Notes: generated by a model from the sequence alone, not told the origin. A DNA stretch of 64,000 nucleotides from AP-15 sp963788085 (GCA_963788085.1 CAWBFS010000060.1:11239-75238), one strand, 5' to 3'. Positions 1-10,430 are shown, counted from the stretch's first letter. Translations and numbers: made by a program.

Positions 1-25
1 CCGACCTTCCCAAAATTTTTCCCTT

Positions 26-1628
26 ATGGAAGTTCCAAAAGTTCTCGTTGCCGATCCTGTTTCCGACCGCGGCGTGACCGAATTGCGCGGGGGCGGAGAG
101 CTGGATGTGACCGTGAAGACCGGATTGAAGGAGGATGCAACTGATGGAGATCATCGCCGGAGTTCTCCGCGCTCGTGGTCCGCAGCCAGACGAAGGTGAC
201 GGCAAAGCTGATCGACGCCGCCACGAAGCTGAAGGTCATCGGGCGCGCCGGCGTGGGCGTGGACAATGTCGATGTCGATGCGGCGACCAGGCGCGGCATG
301 ATCGTGATGAATACGCCGGGCGGCAACACGATCTCGACGGCGGAGCACACATTCTCGCTGCTGATGTCGCTGGCGCGGAAAATCCCGCAGGCGCATGCCT
401 CGATGAAGGCGGGCAAATGGGACCGGAAGAGTTTCGAAGGCGTCGGAGCTTTACGACAAGACGCTCGGCGATCCTCGGCATGGGCCGCATCGGGACCGGA
501 GGTGGCGCGGCGGGCGATGGCGTTCGGCATGCGCGTGCTGGCTTACGATCCCTATCTCTCGGCCAGCCGCGCGCGCACGCCTGCAGGTGGAGCTGGTCGA
601 GAACCTGGACGATATTCTGCCGCGGGCGGATTTCATCACGATGCACATGCCGGCGACGCCGGAGACGCACCACATGCTCAATGCGGCGCGCCTGGCGAAG
701 GCAAGAAGGGCGTGCGCATCATCAATTGCGCCCGCGGCGGCCTGGTGGACGAAGCGGCGCTGCTTGACGCGCTGAAGAGCGGCCAGGTGGGCGGCGCGGC
801 GCTGGACGTTTACGAGAAGGAGCCGCCGCCGGCGGATTTCCCGCTGCGCGAGCTGCCGAATGTGGTGCTGACGCCGCACCTGGGCGCATCGACCGCCGAG
901 GCGCAGGAGAGCGTGGGCATCGAGATCGCGCAGGCGATCCGCGCCGATGCTGCTGCACGGCGAAATCCGCAACGCGGTGAACATGCCGACCATCGACGCG
1001 AAGACCCTCGAGATCATCGGGCCGTATCTCGTCGCTGGGCGAAAAGCTGGGGCGGCTCCTGTCGCAAATCGCGCCGAAGCGATGCGAGCGGCTGAATATC
1101 AATTACTCCGGCAAGGTGGCCGAGGTGGACACCGCGGCCGTGACGCGGGCGGTGCTGAAGGGATACCTGCTGGCCGCCGGCGGGCAATGAGGTCAACCAG
1201 GTCAATGCGCCCGCGCTGGCGGCGAACCTCGGCCTCAAGGTGACGGAGTCGCGCGTGAGCGCGCCGGGCGATTTCACCGAGCTGATCGAGCTCTCCGCGG
1301 GATGCGACGGCGGACGCGGTCTCGGTGGCCGGCACTTATTTCGGGACGACGCCGCGCATGGTGAAGATCAACAACCGGCACGTGGAAGCCCGTCCGGAAG
1401 GGGTGCTGCTGCTGCTGGAGAACCGGGACCGCCCGGGCATCGTCGGGCATGCTCGGCAGCGTGCTCGGCGCGAGCAAGGTGAACATCGCCGGCATGTCGC
1501 TGAGCCGCAACGAAGCGGGCGGCGAGGCCATCACGGTGCTCAACCTCGACACGCCGCCGAGCGACGAGGTCCTCGATAAACTGCTGGCCGAGGAGGACAT
1601 CCACTCCGCGCAGGTGATCCAATTGTGA
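26..1628 (+). CDS. serA: D-3-phosphoglycerate dehydrogenase (frameshifted)
   Basis: First enzyme of serine synthesis: it oxidises 3-phosphoglycerate with NAD in the cytosol. The protein can be followed across several frames. The N-terminal MEVPKVLVADPVSD is followed by GRAGVGVDNVDVDAATRRG, a Rossmann nucleotide-binding part (LGMGRIG near 470-500), INCARGGLVDEAALLDALK near 720-775, ALDVYEKEPP and TPHLGASTAEAQESVG, then an intervening domain and a C-terminal ACT domain (ENRDRPGIVG near 1420). The rebuilt length of about 530 residues fits the long ACT-containing SerA form. The start is the ATG at 26; the TGA at 1626-1628 overlaps the GTG of the next gene. About ten single-base shifts interrupt the frame, for example an extra G near 444 and another near 469. 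The family call is firm; the intact state is inferred. Confidence 0.9.
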
Positions 1629-3052
1629 AGCTGAAAGCCGATTCGCGGGCCGAAGCGGGCCGGGGCGAGACGCTGGTGAGGTTTTTCACCAAGGCGGAGC
1701 GCACGGACATCCCCTCCGCCTGTCCCCGAGGCGGAATGGTCCGCGGCAGCCGAACAGCACGCTGCTGCTGCACCACGACGGGCTGCTCTGCGTGGGCCTG
1801 GGGGATCGCGGCGAAATGACCGAGCAGACGCTCCGCGCCGCGGCGGGAACGGCGGTGCGGACGCTTGCAAAAGGCGGGCCGGCCGGGCCGCAGCCCTGGA
1901 CCTGCGGTCATACGCGCAGTGGACGGCGCGCGGCGGCCGAAGGAGCGGTGCTGGGCGAGTATGCGTTCGCAGGATTTCAAGAAAGCCGAAGGGCGCGGCC
2001 ATCGACGAGCGTGCGGCTGATCGTGAAGGAGCGCGACCTGCGCGAAGGCGCGCAAGGCGGCGCGGCGCGGGGAAATCGCCGGAGCGGCGACGAATCTGGC
2101 GCGCGGAGATCGGCAATCAGCCGGGCAATTTGCTTTATCCCGAGACGCTGGCCGCGGAGTGCCGGCGCATCGCGAAGCGCGAGAAGCTGAAGGTGACCGT
2201 GCTGGACGAGAAGACAACTGCGAGCGCGGCGGATTCGGCGGCCTGCTGGCGGTCGGGCACGGGCAGCACGCGGCCGCCGCGGCTGATCGTGCTGCGGCAT
2301 CGAGGGCGGGCCGCCGGGCGAGGCGCCGATCGCGCTGGTCGGCAAGGCGATCACCTTCGACACCGGCGGCATTTCCATCAAGCCGGCGGACAAGATGGAG
2401 GAGATGGTCTTCGACAAATGCGGCGGGATGGCGGTGCTGGGGGCGATGGCGGCAATCGCGCGGCTTGAAGCTGAAGCGGAACGTGGTGGGCATCATCGCC
2501 ATCGGCGGAAAACATGCCCTCGGCCGCGGCGTACCGGCCCGGCGATATCGTGAAGACTTACGACGGGACATACATCGAAGTGATCAATACCGACGCCGAG
2601 GGGCGGATGGTGCTGGCGGATGCGATTGCTTATGCGCGCAAGGATTGCGGGGCCGGCGCGGTGATCGATCTGGCGACGCTGACCGGCGCATGCGTGGTCG
2701 CGCTGGGCGAATACGCGGCGGGGCTGTGGAGCACCTCCGATGACTTGCAAGACGCGCTGCTCGCGGCCTCCGAGAAAACCGGCGAACGCCTCTGGCCGAT
2801 GCCGCTCTACGAGGAATACACCGAGCAGATCCGGAGCGAGGTGGCCGCGCTCAAGAACGCCGGCGGGCGCTACGGCGGCGCATGCACGGCGGCGGCCTTC
2901 CTGAAGGCGTTTGCGGGCGATACGCCATGGGCGCACCTGGACATCGCGCCGGTGGCGCACAGCACGAAGCCGCGCCCGGAATTGAGCCGCGGGAGCGACA
3001 GGGTTTCGGCGCGCGGCTGCTGATGGAAGTGGTGGAAAACTGGAAGGGTTAG
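1625..3052 (+). CDS. pepA: Leucyl aminopeptidase, M17 family (frameshifted)
   Basis: Cytosolic two-metal exopeptidase that releases N-terminal residues from peptides. The C-terminal catalytic domain is clear: a metal-binding Lys/Asp segment around KAITFDTGGISIKPADKM (2344-2397), the M17 signature NTDAEGRMVLADA near 2587, then DLATLTGACVVALG and a C-terminal HLDIAPVAHS segment. The N-terminal domain (1625 to about 2120) is readable only in pieces across frames. A GTG start at 1625 overlaps the serA stop by four bases, suggesting translational coupling. At about 475 codons the size is normal for M17. At least six frame changes are present. Homology fixes the family but not the in vivo substrate. 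Confidence 0.88.
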
Positions 3053-3124
3053 CGGTCACGGCAACCCGCGAAATTCCCGATGAATCCGCCGCGCCTCGAG
3101 ACGGTCCCGGATACACCCGCGCAC

Positions 3125-3159
3125 ATGCGCGTAGGCGCATCGGTTTGGGATGTTTTTTT
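3125..3159 (+). terminator. Possible terminator after pepA
   Basis: A short hairpin with arms ATGCGC and GCGCAT around a GTAG loop (3125-3140) is followed, after a 12-base spacer, by seven T residues at 3153-3159. The spacer is longer than in a typical intrinsic terminator, so the call is weak. Confidence 0.35.
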
Positions 3160-3325
3160 CTTGTGCGGCAGGAGCTCTTCGCTACTTTGCAGGTCCCTTC
3201 CATGCGCGAGTGACGGGTAGTTGACGGCCACGCATGCCGGATCGGTCGGGCTGCCTTTAAAACGCGGAGGCAGTCTGCGGCTCCCGGGTTTCCTCAATCT
3301 CTCCACCCTCTGCAAGGGGCGCCGC

Positions 3326-4000
3326 CTAATCCTCCGGCGACCATGATGCTCATTCCAGCGCACCGCGGCGCTCAGCAGCTCCGTCGCCCCTGTGATGCCG
3401 AGTTTTTCCCGGATATTGCCGCAATGCACCTGGACGGTCTTGATGCTGATCCCGAGCGTTTCCGCGATCTGCCGCGTCGGATTGCCGAGGCCGAGGAAGC
3501 GGAAGATTTCCATCTCCCGGTCGCTGAGGAGCGCTAGATCGACGTTCTCCGCGGGGGCGCCGCCTTCCGGCTCCGCGGACTCCTCGCTGATGTAGGGTGG
3601 CGCCGTTGAGGACATCGCGGATGGCGTTGCAAATTTTGCGCGTGGTCTCCCGCTTGACGACGTAGCCGGTGGCGCCGGCGCGCAGGGCGCGGCGGGCGTA
3701 AAGGGGCGAGTCGTGCATGGAAAGGACGATGATCTCGATGCGCGGCGCGTGCTGCTTGATCTCCGCGATCAGATCAAAGCCGGAGCAATCCTTGAGCGAG
3801 ATATCGACGATGGCGACATCGGGCCGCTTCTTGTCGATGGCATCCAGGCAGCCCTCGCGGCCCTCGGATTGGCCGCAGACCATGAGGTCGGCCTGCTGAT
3901 TGATCACATTCGCCAGCCACTCGCGCACGAGCGGATGGTCATCGACGAGGAAGACGCGGCGGCGGGTGCTGGCGGAAGGGCGTTCGGCGATCGTGGTCAT
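3326..4000 (-). CDS. NarL/FixJ-type response regulator
   Basis: DNA-binding output half of a two-component system. The N-terminal receiver domain carries the acidic pocket VDDHP, the phosphoacceptor Asp in VAIVDISLKD and a conserved Lys in GATGYVVKRETT. The C-terminal LuxR-type helix-turn-helix reads LLSDREMEIFRFLGLGNPT followed by IAETLGISIKTVQVHCGNI. A single shift near 3600 separates the two domains into different frames. The exact stop is uncertain because another shift appears near 3335, so 3326 is the best in-context stop. The kinase gene ends 7 bases upstream, so kinase and regulator form one leftward operon. The style of the receiver C-terminus resembles Verrucomicrobia regulators, which is an impression only. 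Confidence 0.85.
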
Positions 4001-4007
4001 GGTTTCA

Positions 4008-5084
4008 TTAGGCGGCCATTCCCTCCGGAAAGGAACAGGTGACGAATGGCGCCGGGATCGCCCCGCTCGAGAGTAAGGCTGCCGCCGATCATAGAGGCGC
4101 GATATTTCATGTTTCGCAAGCCCATTCCCATGGTAAGAGGCAGGTCCGCGGGCAGTCCGCAGCCATCGTCGAGTGATGGTCAGGGTGACTCGGGAGCCGG
4201 CCTGGCCGAGGTGGATGCCATGTTGCGGGCCTTGCCGTGGCGGATGGCATTGTGCACCGCTTCCTGGACGATCCGGTAGAGATGCGTGGCGACCGCGGGA
4301 TCCTGGATGAGCACCGGCTCATCGAAGGCGAAGTGGCAGGCGATCTTGAACTGGCTCGGAGAAATGCTCCGCCAGATCGCCATAGAGCGGTCAGCAGGCC
4401 CTCGCCTTCCGTCTCGATGGGGGAAAGCCCCGCCGCGAGGCCGCGCGCCATGGCGATGGCGTCCTCGATGAGGCCGACGACGAGATTGGCGTCCTGGACC
4501 TCCGGGAGCCTCGCGGGCGGTGAGTTTTTCGAGGAGGAATTGCTCCGCCAGCGCCGTGCCGGTGAGGTGCTGGCAGAGGCTGTCATGGATATCCAGGCCG
4601 ATGCGGCGCTGCTCGCGCTCGCTGATGACGAGGATTTCCTTTTCGAGGCGCTTGCGCTCGACCAGCTCCGCGGAGAGCTTCGGCGGTGCGCTCGCGGACA
4701 CGCTCGCTCGAGGGTATCCTGGATGATGGCGCAGGCTGCGGAGCAGCCGACGACGATGAGATAAAAGGAGAGGACGATGGCCGCATTCCAGAACGGGGCG
4801 AAGCGATTGTGATAGGTCTGCCCGGTGATGACATTCGCGAACGACGTAAACCCGGTGCTCAGCAGGCTGACAAAGATGCCAAACGGCCCGCCAACAAACC
4901 AGGTGGCGAACCCGATGGCGAGCAAATAGAAGACGGTGCAGGAGATCTCGTAACCGGTGAGAATATCGACGACGACGACGAGACCCAGGATAAGGAATGT
5001 CAGCCCGATGATGGCCGAACGCGGAAGCTGGTCGAGCTGGGCAATGGCCTTGGCCAGGGGATTCTGCGAGTGGGGTTGATCCAT
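4008..5084 (-). CDS. Sensor histidine kinase, HisKA_3/NarX-DegS type
   Basis: Membrane sensor kinase paired with the downstream regulator. The N-terminus has about four hydrophobic segments (residues about 22-125), with no large periplasmic domain visible. A coiled linker leads to the dimerisation/phosphoacceptor box EREQRRIGLDIHDSLCQ, where H is the expected phosphorylated residue. The ATPase part follows, with RIVQEAVHNAIRHGKA as N-box and DDGCGLP and MGMGLRNMKYRA as G-boxes near the C-terminus. The start is the ATG at 5084. Several single-base shifts occur (near 4700, 4500, 4360, 4175 and 4045). Correcting the last one gives the end VTCSFPEGMAA and a TAA at 4008. The stimulus cannot be deduced. 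Confidence 0.82.
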
Positions 5085-5293
5085 CGTATGGCGACAGGTA
5101 CGGGGATGGTATCACCCCGGCCGCCGCGCGGCAACGGCGCCATGAAAGCGGGCCTGCGTCTTCAGGCCCACACGGTGGCTCGACCGGATGGTCCGCAAGA
5201 CATAGGGGATTTAATTGTCCCCATGCAATAGCCAGCATATATTGGCCGGGATGTTGCTCTGCGGTTCCCCTGGAAATCCGCCACGTCCGCCCT

Positions 5294-6571
5294 ATGCCAT
5301 CCCCCTCGACCAGCCGGTGCTGTCTCCGGACCGCGATCCGCGGCCTGCTGGCCATTCTATGCCTGCTTGCGCGACTCACGGACGCGCGGCGCAGCAGGTA
5401 GTGCACGGGCATGTACCGGCCGTGGTTCTGGCGCTCAAGGCGCTGCGAGAGCTGCCTGGCACGCAGCACCTCCAGTTGGCGATCTCGCTTCCGCTGCGCA
5501 ATGAGGCGCGGCTGCAGCGACCTGCTGCGGCAATTGTCCGATCCCACCTCGCCCCGCTACCGGAAGTACCTGAGCGTCGCCGATTTCACCCAGCAATTTG
5601 GCCCGTCCCCGGCGGATTACGATGCCGTTGCGGCCTTCGCTCAAGCGCACGGGATGACCGTGACACAACGGTACGGAAACCGTGTGGTGCTGGATGTGGA
5701 CGGCGCGGTGTCCGATATTGAGAAGGCGCTGCACGTGACGCTGCACGAGTACCGGCATCCGACGGAGGGGCGGAACTTTTACGCCCCCGACCGGGAGCCC
5801 TCGCCGGACCTGGGCGTGGCAATCGCCCACGTCAGCGGACTGGACAATTATTCACTGCCAAAGCCGAACGTCCACGTGAAACCGGCCTTGCAAGCCGCTA
5901 CGGCGCATCCCCTCGCCGGGAGCGGCCCGAACGGGGATTACATGGGATACGACTTCCGCAATGCATACCTGCCCGGCGTCACGATCACCGGTAGCGGCCA
6001 GGTGTTGGGCTTGCTGCAATTTGACGGCTACTCCAGCTCGGACATCAGTTACTACGAGTCAGCAGCAGGACTGCCCAGCGTGCCGCTGACGAATGTATTG
6101 CTGGATCACTTCCGTGGCCGTGGGTCGGGCGGCAACGGCCAACTGGAAGTCTCCCTGGACATCGAGATGGCGGTCTCCATGGCGCCGGGGCTTTCCAAGA
6201 TTATCGTCTACGAGGCGGGCTCGAACGGCAACTGGGATGACATTCTCACCCGCATCGCGACGGATAACGCCGCGAAGCAGATCAGTTGCTCATGGTCCAG
6301 CCCCAGCAAGACGAAGGATTCGACTGCGGACACTCTCTTCCAGGAGATGGCGGCGCAGGGACAAACCTTCTACTGCGCCTCCGGCGACAGCGATGCCTAT
6401 TCCTCGCTGATCCCCTTCCCCGAGGATTCGCCGTACATCACGATGGTGGGTGGGACACTCTTGACCGTCGCCGGAGCCAGCGGCCCATGGAACTCCGAGA
6501 GTGTCTGGAACGAGGGCGGGGGGATTGGCAGCAGCGGCGGCATCAGCACTCAGTACTCGATCCCATACTAG
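5294..6571 (+). CDS. Sedolisin (S53) protease, truncated at a contig join
   Basis: Secreted acid serine-carboxyl protease of the kumamolisin/pseudomonalisin type. An N-terminal hydrophobic stretch (RGLLAILCLLARL) looks like a signal peptide. It is followed by a Pro-kumamolisin activation domain (SDPTSPRYRKYLSVADF) and the catalytic domain, where GQLEVSLDIEMAVSMAPG supplies the E and D of the catalytic Glu-Asp pair four residues apart. The strand before the expected catalytic Ser is present, but the Ser itself (usual motif GGTSA) lies beyond the end. The reading frame stops at a TAG formed exactly where the sequence changes genome, so this is an artificial end. Frame shifts occur near 5395 and 5515. 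Confidence 0.85.
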
Positions 6572-6580
6572 GGCGGATCT
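6566..6580. other. Join between verrucomicrobial-like and alphaproteobacterial sequence
   Basis: Left of about 6571 the reading frame encodes a sedolisin catalytic domain that ends in mid-domain. Right of it, a different frame encodes the last part of a SPOR domain with no beginning. Neither gene continues across, and the gene neighbourhoods on the two sides belong to different kinds of bacteria. No insertion-sequence end or direct repeat is visible at the point. Confidence 0.75.
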
Positions 6581-6689
6581 CGGCGACAAAGGGGTGTTTT
6601 ACGCCCTCCAGACTGCCCCCATCGCGGATGCAGAGCGGGTCTGCGGCGAGCTGAAGCGGCGCAACATCGGGTGCATAATTGCCCGATAA
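6572..6689 (+). CDS. SPOR-domain protein, C-terminal fragment
   Basis: SPOR domains bind denuded septal peptidoglycan. Only the last 39 residues are present, including GVFYALQTAPIADAERVC and ELKRRNIGCI, which match the second half of a SPOR fold (a core strand, then a helix rich in A/E/C before a final strand). The stop TAA at 6687-6689 overlaps the start region of nagZ. In alphaproteobacteria a SPOR gene commonly precedes nagZ, supporting the call. The 5' part is missing because of the join just upstream. Confidence 0.7.
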
Positions 6690-7721
6690 TGCGCCGCTCG
6701 CGGTTGTCTTGGGCTGCTCCGGCGAGCGTCTTACCGCCTCGGAACGCGATTTCTTCGCCGCCGCCGATCCGGTCGGCTTCATTCTGTTCCGCCGGAACTG
6801 CAGCTCGCCCGATCAGGTGCGCGATCTGGTCGGCTCGTTGCGCGGCTGCGTCGGTCGCGACGATGCGCCGGTTCTGATCGACCAGGAAGGCGGCCGGGTG
6901 GCGCGGCTACGTCCGCCGCACTGGCGCCTCTATCCGTCGGCTGCGGGTCTGGCCTCGCTGCCGGACCCGACGGCGGCGACGGCGGCCCGTCTCGGCGCCC
7001 GGCTGATCGCCGACGATTTGGCCCGGCTCGGGATCACCATCGATTGCTTGCCGGTGCTGGATCTTCCGGCATCCGGGGCGGATCCGGTGATCGGCGACCG
7101 GGCCTATGGGAAGGATCCGGAACGGGTCGCGCGCCTCGCAGGTGCCGTGTGTGCGGGTCTGCTCGACGGCGCCGTCCTGCCTGTCGTCAAACACATCCCC
7201 GGCCATGGCCGCGCTCGCGTCGACAGCCATAACGCCTGTCCACTGGTCGAGACCAGTTACGAAGAATTGGCGAACACGGATTTCGCGCCCTTCCGAGCGC
7301 TGGCGGCGATGCCCTGGGCGATGACCGCGCACATCGTCTATTCGGCTGTCGATCCGACGGCGCCGGCGACACTGTCTTCACGCGTGGTCACTGACGTGAT
7401 CCGCGGTGAGATCGGGTTTGACGGCGTTCTCGTATCCGACGATCTGTCGATGAGGGCACTCGGCGGCGGGCTCGGGGAGCGGACCCGGCAGGCGCTCGGC
7501 GCGGGCTGCGATCTTGCCTTGCATTGCAATGGAGATCCCGGCCAGATGGAGGAGGTCGTTGCGGCAGCCCGGCCGATTTCGCCGCTCACCGCGGCGCGGC
7601 TCCGGCGCGGCGAAGCGCTGCGTCGCGGTTCCGCGGTGAATGGCTTCGACCGCGCGGAAGCGGAGGCGCAATTCGACGCGCTTCTTGCGGGCGCGCGCAT
7701 TTCGGAGATGCGGAGCAGTGA
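6679..7721 (+). CDS. nagZ: Beta-N-acetylhexosaminidase NagZ
   Basis: Cytosolic glycoside hydrolase family 3 enzyme that removes GlcNAc from anhydro-muropeptides in cell-wall recycling. Signature segments are VLIDQEGGRVARLRPP, PVLDLP, the catalytic-loop motif KHIPGHGR (His of the dyad) and VSDDLSMRAL (nucleophile Asp). The start shown is a TTG at 6679 that overlaps the SPOR stop; no better start was found. The continuous frame runs far past the expected size, so a one-base error probably lies near 7705. The TGA at 7719-7721 gives about 347 residues and a GTGA overlap with the next gene, which fits an operon. Confidence 0.9.
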
Positions 7722-8423
7722 ACCCGGCGGGCGGCATGGCCGCGATGATCTATCAGGCGAGCACCTGGGTTCTGCCGGTCGTCTTTGCCGTGACTTTTCA
7801 CGAGGCGGCGCACGGTTTTGTCGCGTATCAATTCGGCGACGACACCGCCCAGCGAGCGGGCCGCGTCACGTTCAATCCGTTCAAGCATGTCGACATGTTC
7901 GGCACGATCATCCTGCCGGCGATGCTGATCCTGCTGCGCTCGCCGTTCCTGTTCGGCTATGCCAAGCCGGTACCGGTCAATTTCCGGCGGCTCGACCAGC
8001 CGCGGCGCGACATGGTGTGGGTCGCTCTGGCCGGGCCGGGCACCAATGTGCTGCTCGCCATCGTCTCGTCGCTGTTGTTTTACGGGGTCGGTTTTATGCC
8101 GCCGAGCCGGCAGCGAGTTTGGCTCGGACGAAAATCTGGTGCATTCGATCCAGATCAATGTGGTCTTATGCGTGTTCAACATGCTGCCGTTGCCGCCTTT
8201 GGATGGCGGACGGGTCGCGGTCGGGCTCTTGCCGGATGCACTCGCGTTCCCGCTGGCACGGCTTGAGCGTTACGGCATTTTGATCCTGCTGCTTTTCTTG
8301 TTCTGTTGCCCTATGTCGGCGAGCAAACCGGATTTAATCTGAATATCCTTGGATGGTTGATCGGCGTGCCGGCGGAGGCGCTGATACCAGTTCGTGCTGA
8401 CCATCACTGGCCGAGGTGGGTGA
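7718..8423 (+). CDS. Site-2-protease family (M50) membrane peptidase
   Basis: Integral membrane zinc metalloprotease of the RseP/FtsH-unrelated S2P superfamily, short form. The zinc motif HEAAHG (HExxH-like) lies in the first hydrophobic segment, and PLPPLDGGR supplies the third ligand Asp in a later one. Hydrophobic helices sit around residues 8-30, 55-75 and 100-125 and near the C-terminus. The GTG start at 7718 overlaps the nagZ stop. Frame changes occur near 8125, 8290 and 8392; removing an extra T near 8392 gives an end VVLTITGRGG and a TGA at 8421-8423 that overlaps the scpA GTG. The substrate is unknown; the position before scpA is common in alphaproteobacteria. Confidence 0.85.
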
Positions 8424-9297
8424 GAGTGGAAGCCGAGGCTGCCCTCACCCACCCAGTCCTGCGGGCTGGGTCCCCCCTCTCCCGCACTGCGGGAGAGGGT
8501 GACGAGCGCAGCGAGGCGGGTGAGGGGCGCTCTCGCCCAGAGCAGCTGGTGCTCGATCTCGACGGCTTCGAGGGGCCGATCGACTTGCTGCTCGCATTAG
8601 CGCGCGAGCAGAAAGTCGATCTCGGCAAGATCTCGATCCTGGCGCTGGCCGACCAGTATCTGGCGTTCATCGCGCGACAACGCTCGCTCAGTCTCGAGAT
8701 TGCCGCCGACTACCTCGTCATGGCGGCTTGGCTCGCCTATCTGAAATCGCGCCTGTTGCTGCCGCAGCCTCCGCAGGACGAGGAGCCGAGCGGGGCTAGA
8801 GCTCGCCGCGCAGCTGGAGCATCGCCTCCGATTGCTCGAGGCGCATGCAGATTGCCGGAGGGCGGCTCATGGCGCGTCCGCGGACGGGGCAGGATGTGTT
8901 CTTGCGCGGCGCGCCCGAGGGGCTCGCCGTGATCCCGGTCCCGGTTTACGAGTTGGCACTCTACGAACTTCTGCGCGCCTATGGCGAAGGCCGGCGCCGA
9001 ACCGAAGCCGCAGTGCTGACTATCGAGCCGGCCGAATTCTATTCGATGGATGATGCATTGTGCCGGTTGGCGCGCTTTATCGGCCGCGTGCCAAATTGGC
9101 GCGAGCTGGCAAGCTTCTTGCCGAGGGAGCTGCGCGGCGAGGTGTTTCGCCGCTCGGCGCTCGCCGCGAGTTTCGCCGCCATCCTCGAGCTGGCGCGCAG
9201 CGGCCGCATCCAGCTCCGTCAGGACCGGGCCTTCGGGCCGATATATCTTCGCAGCGTCGCCTCGCCCGTTGCGCATGGTCTGGGGGCGGGCGGATGA
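8420..9297 (+). CDS. scpA: Segregation and condensation protein A (contains in-frame palindromic insert)
   Basis: Kleisin subunit that bridges SMC heads in the chromosome-condensing SMC-ScpAB complex. The kleisin N-terminus LDGFEGPIDLLLALAREQKV starts at about residue 48, preceded by an unusual 40-residue leader. That leader contains a palindrome-encoded insert (8442-8526). The C-terminal winged-helix region follows (FYSMDDALCRLARFIG, then SFAAILELARSGRIQLRQ). The GTG start at 8420 overlaps the M50 stop. Extra bases near 8797 and 8844 break the frame; removing them restores AELAAQLEHRLRLLEAMQ. Since scpA is normally indispensable, these are probably read errors. The stop at 9297 overlaps the scpB ATG. 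Confidence 0.9.
8442..8526 (+). repeat. Palindromic element inside scpA (coding)
   Basis: Outer arms CCCTCACCC (8442-8450) and GGGTGAGGG (8518-8526) enclose inner arms CCCTCTCCCGCA (8475-8486) and TGCGGGAGAGGG (8488-8499). It is read through in the scpA frame as LTHPV, GSPLSRTAGEG and EAGEG. The cyclase gene at 29848-29941 carries the same element in the same frame. Confidence 0.85.
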
Positions 9298-9888
9298 ACG
9301 GGCGGGCGCAGCAGTTGCGTCTCGTCGAGGCGCTCCTGTTCGCGGTCGCCGACCCGATTGGCGAGGAGGCTCTGTCACGGCACCTCGACGAAGGGGCCGA
9401 TGTCGCGAGGTTTGCTGCGCGAGCTGGCCGAAGGCTATGCCGGACGCGGTGTCAACCTCGTCCGGCTGGCCGGCGGCTGGACGTTTCGCACCGCGCCCGA
9501 CCTCGCCACCAAATTACGGATCGAGCGGCCGGTCGTCCGCAAGCTGTCGCGCGCAGCGATCGAAACTCTTGCGGTCATTGCCTACCACCAGCCGCTGACC
9601 CGCGCCGAAATCGAACAGATCCGAGGAGTCGCTCTCGGCAAGGGAACGATCGATACGTTGATGGAAGCTGGCTGGGTCCGCCCCAAGGGGCGGCGCGCCG
9701 GTCCCGGCCGGCCGCTCCTGTGGGTGACGACGCCGGGTTTTCTAGTCCATTTTGGGCTCGACAGTCTGAACGAGCTGCCCGGCCTCGACGAGCTGCGCGC
9801 CGCCGGTCTTCTCGACCTGTCTCCGCTCATCCTGCCCGAACAGGCGGGTGAGAAAAACGCCGAGCAGGAAGCCCGCATGGAGCCGTGA
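9294..9888 (+). CDS. scpB: Segregation and condensation protein B
   Basis: Winged-helix partner (kite subunit) of ScpA in the SMC complex. Two winged-helix repeats are visible: QQLRLVEALLFAVADPIGEE at the N-terminus, and ALSRAAIETLAVIAYHQPLT-like sequence (AAIETLAVIAYHQPLTRAE) with EQIRGVALGKGTIDTLMEAG in the second. The ATG at 9294 overlaps the scpA stop, a normal coupling. An extra A near 9408 shifts the frame between residues 38 and 40; the rest is intact to the TGA at 9888. About 197 residues is normal. An acidic tail (KNAEQEARMEP) ends the protein. Confidence 0.9.
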
Positions 9889-10001
9889 CCTGCCAGGGTG
9901 GTGCGCCGGCCGGAGTTGCCCATATGACAGCCATCTGACATCATCACGCCGCATGCGGATGTTGCCGATAACTGAACAGGACCCAGCGAGGCAGCGCCCC
10001 G

Positions 10002-10430
10002 ATGTTTCTTGACTTCGGCATGTCGGAGCTGTTGCTGATCGGGGTCGTGGCGCTCGTGTTCATCGGACCGAAGGACCTGCCGAAGGCTCTGCGCGTCGCC
10101 GGCTTCTGGTTCAGAAAGGCGCGTACCTTGTCACGCGAGTTTCAGACCAGCGTCGAGCAGATGATCCGGGAGGCCGAACTGGACGAAATGCGGCAGGAGC
10201 TGAAGAAGGCCACCGAGATCGATCTCGAAAAACAGTTTCGCGAGACGATCGATCCGACCGGCAGCCTTGCCGAGAGCCTGAAGCCACCGGAGCTGCCGAA
10301 ATTCTCCGATCTCTCGGCCGCGTCGGCTCCCGAACCTCCGACGCAGGCGGCCGAGGCGGCCGAGCCCGCGGTGCCAACCATCGCACCGCCACATGACGCC
10401 AGTCAGGACACCGTGCCGCTAAAGCAGTGA
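10002..10430 (+). CDS. tatB: Sec-independent translocase protein TatB
   Basis: Receptor-complex component for twin-arginine substrates in the inner membrane. It begins MFLDFGMSELLLIGVVALV with the single N-terminal transmembrane helix, then the hinge and amphipathic helix (FIGPKDLPKALRVAGFW, with the conserved G-P), a charged helical region and a Pro/Ala-rich tail. The length of 142 residues fits TatB rather than TatA (about 80). No tatA gene lies between scpB and this gene, where alphaproteobacteria usually have it: the 113-base gap holds no such frame. tatC follows after 69 bases. Confidence 0.9.
   Translation: MFLDFGMSELLLIGVVALVFIGPKDLPKALRVAGFWFRKARTLSREFQTSVEQMIREAELDEMRQELKKATEIDLEKQFRETIDPTGSLAESLKPPELPKFSDLSAASAPEPPTQAAEAAEPAVPTIAPPHDASQDTVPLKQ

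Noticed and set aside
1274..2571. Minus-strand frames opposite serA and pepA
   Set aside because: Both real proteins can be read on the plus strand across shifts, and the antisense frames show no family.
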